A DNA stretch of 19,715 nucleotides from Dehalococcoidia bacterium. GTDB taxonomy: Bacteria > Chloroflexota > Dehalococcoidia > Bin125. The notes under the pieces are model-generated. The model was not told the origin of the DNA. It did no database searches and worked only from the letters and a program-made list of their open reading frames with translations. Of this stretch, positions 18,931-19,715 are shown piece after piece. The translations under genes and the position numbers were made by a program. Position 1 is the first letter of the stretch. Every line of letters starts with the position of its first letter. The stretch is from NCBI GenBank assembly GCA_007571275.1, contig RKRS01000245.1, positions 1 through 19,715 on the forward strand, in the 5' to 3' direction.

Positions 18931-19715
18931 ACTCCTCGATCTGGACCGTGCAGCGCTGAGCGAGTTGGTCGAATCGTTTGGTCAACCTGCATACCGCGCC
19001 AAACAGATTTGGCGACAGATGTACCAACGCGGCGCGCTCGATCCCAACGAGATGTCTGACCTGCCCGTCGAGCTGCGACGGAGACTCTCGAGCGCAGGCT
19101 CGACGGCGGTGGATCCGCTTGAAGTGCAAACCTCGGCTGACGGCTCAACCAGCAAGGCGCTGCTCCAGCTCGCTGACGGTGAACTCGTCGAAACCGTACT
19201 GATCCGCTCGAAGCCTCGCGACACAGTCTGCCTGTCATCGCAGGCCGGCTGCGCAATGGGTTGCGTCTTCTGCGCGACCGGACTGCAAGGGCTGAGGCGT
19301 CAGCTCACAGTCGGCGAGATCATCAGGCAAGCGATCCTCGCTCGGTCATGGGCGCGTGACGAGGGCCGCGAGCTCACGCACGTCGTGTTCATGGGCATGG
19401 GCGAACCACTCGCCAACTATGCGAATGTCAGCGAGGCGATTCAGCGGCTGACCGACCCCGCGGGCTTCGCGCTGTCTCCACGCCGAATTACCGTGTCAAC
19501 CGTCGGTATCCCGCAGAACATTCGTCGGCTCGCGTCCGAGCATCCGCAAGTCAACCTGGCCGTCTCCCTGCATGCGCCTGATCCCACGCTGCGCAAGGAG
19601 CTGGTTCCGGTTCCGGGAGCATCGATCGAGAACATTCTCGATGCAGTTCGGGACCACAATCGTCGAACCAGCGGCAGGGTAACGTTCGAATATGTCCTCC
19701 TGCGGGGCGTCAACG
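18923..19715 (+). CDS. rlmN: 23S rRNA (adenine-C2)-/tRNA (adenine-C2)-methyltransferase RlmN, N-terminal 264 residues (cut by window end)
   Basis: Radical-SAM enzyme that methylates C2 of A2503 in 23S rRNA and A37 in some tRNAs. ATG 18923 gives MPELLDLDRAALSELVESFGQPAYRAKQIWRQMYQRG, the normal RlmN opening; it overlaps the end of fmt by 8 bases. The [4Fe-4S] cluster motif CX3CX2C is C110, C114, C117 (GCAMGCVFCATGLQG), preceded by C103 seven residues earlier in VCLSSQAGC, the same offset as in E. coli RlmN. The SAM-binding GMGEP motif and SPRRITVSTVGIP, NLAVSLHAP and FEYVLLRGVN follow. The second catalytic Cys near the C-terminus lies beyond the window. Cfr has the same fold, but the context and N-terminus favour RlmN. 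Confidence 0.95.
   Translation, partial: MPELLDLDRAALSELVESFGQPAYRAKQIWRQMYQRGALDPNEMSDLPVELRRRLSSAGSTAVDPLEVQTSADGSTSKALLQLADGELVETVLIRSKPRDTVCLSSQAGCAMGCVFCATGLQGLRRQLTVGEIIRQAILARSWARDEGRELTHVVFMGMGEPLANYANVSEAIQRLTDPAGFALSPRRITVSTVGIPQNIRRLASEHPQVNLAVSLHAPDPTLRKELVPVPGASIENILDAVRDHNRRTSGRVTFEYVLLRGVN

Overview
The window (about 60% G+C, high-GC codon use) is a chromosomal housekeeping segment. Taken together the gene content and protein style suggest a member of the Chloroflexota, probably near Thermomicrobia/Sphaerobacter. The clues are a SigA with a long basic N-terminus next to DnaG, a membrane-anchored YvcK followed by SecG, a putative F420-type luciferase-like oxidoreductase and CARDB-like surface domains. 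This placement is inferred from memory of those families, not from a search. I see no rRNA, tRNA, CRISPR array, insertion sequence, phage gene or other accessory island, and no gene-free stretch longer than about 110 bases.

Layout. At the left edge is the start of a minus-strand inositol-monophosphatase/CysQ-like gene that runs off the window. Diverging from it are glmS (glucosamine-6-phosphate synthase), a PEP synthase, a large secreted or membrane-anchored beta-sandwich protein of unknown function, dnaG (primase) and rpoD/sigA (primary sigma factor). A minus-strand cluster follows, converging on rpoD: in transcription order a metallophosphoesterase, a YhdH/AcuI-type quinone or acryloyl-CoA reductase, and an LLM-class flavin/F420 oxidoreductase. 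gatB then points right, diverging from the phosphoesterase and converging on a minus-strand aldo/keto reductase. From the divergent region after that starts a tight plus-strand series: yvcK, secG, fmt and rlmN (cut by the window end).

How the genes fit together. dnaG-rpoD is the core of the widespread macromolecular-synthesis operon. gatB, fmt and rlmN serve translation (Gln-tRNA/Asn-tRNA formation, initiator Met-tRNA formylation, 23S rRNA/tRNA methylation), and secG serves protein export. GlmS feeds UDP-GlcNAc synthesis, and YvcK is a family known to bind UDP-GlcNAc and to be needed for growth on gluconeogenic carbon. PEP synthase is itself a gluconeogenic entry enzyme, so a cell-wall/gluconeogenesis theme is present but not proven.

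The most interesting signal is not a gene. Several genes end in a perfect or near-perfect inverted repeat that contains the stop codon itself (glmS, dnaG, rpoD, the LLM gene, and gatB together with the aldo/keto reductase; weakly the PEP synthase). None has a T-tract. Other points of note are a histone-tail/AT-hook-like N-terminal extension on SigA, a CX3C spacing in the DnaG zinc finger, a 640-residue surface protein with no cysteine and one lysine, a phosphoesterase whose GHxH motif reads GHxD, and -10 boxes placed 6-7 bases before start codons that suggest leaderless mRNAs. No new defence, mobile or biosynthetic system is visible here.
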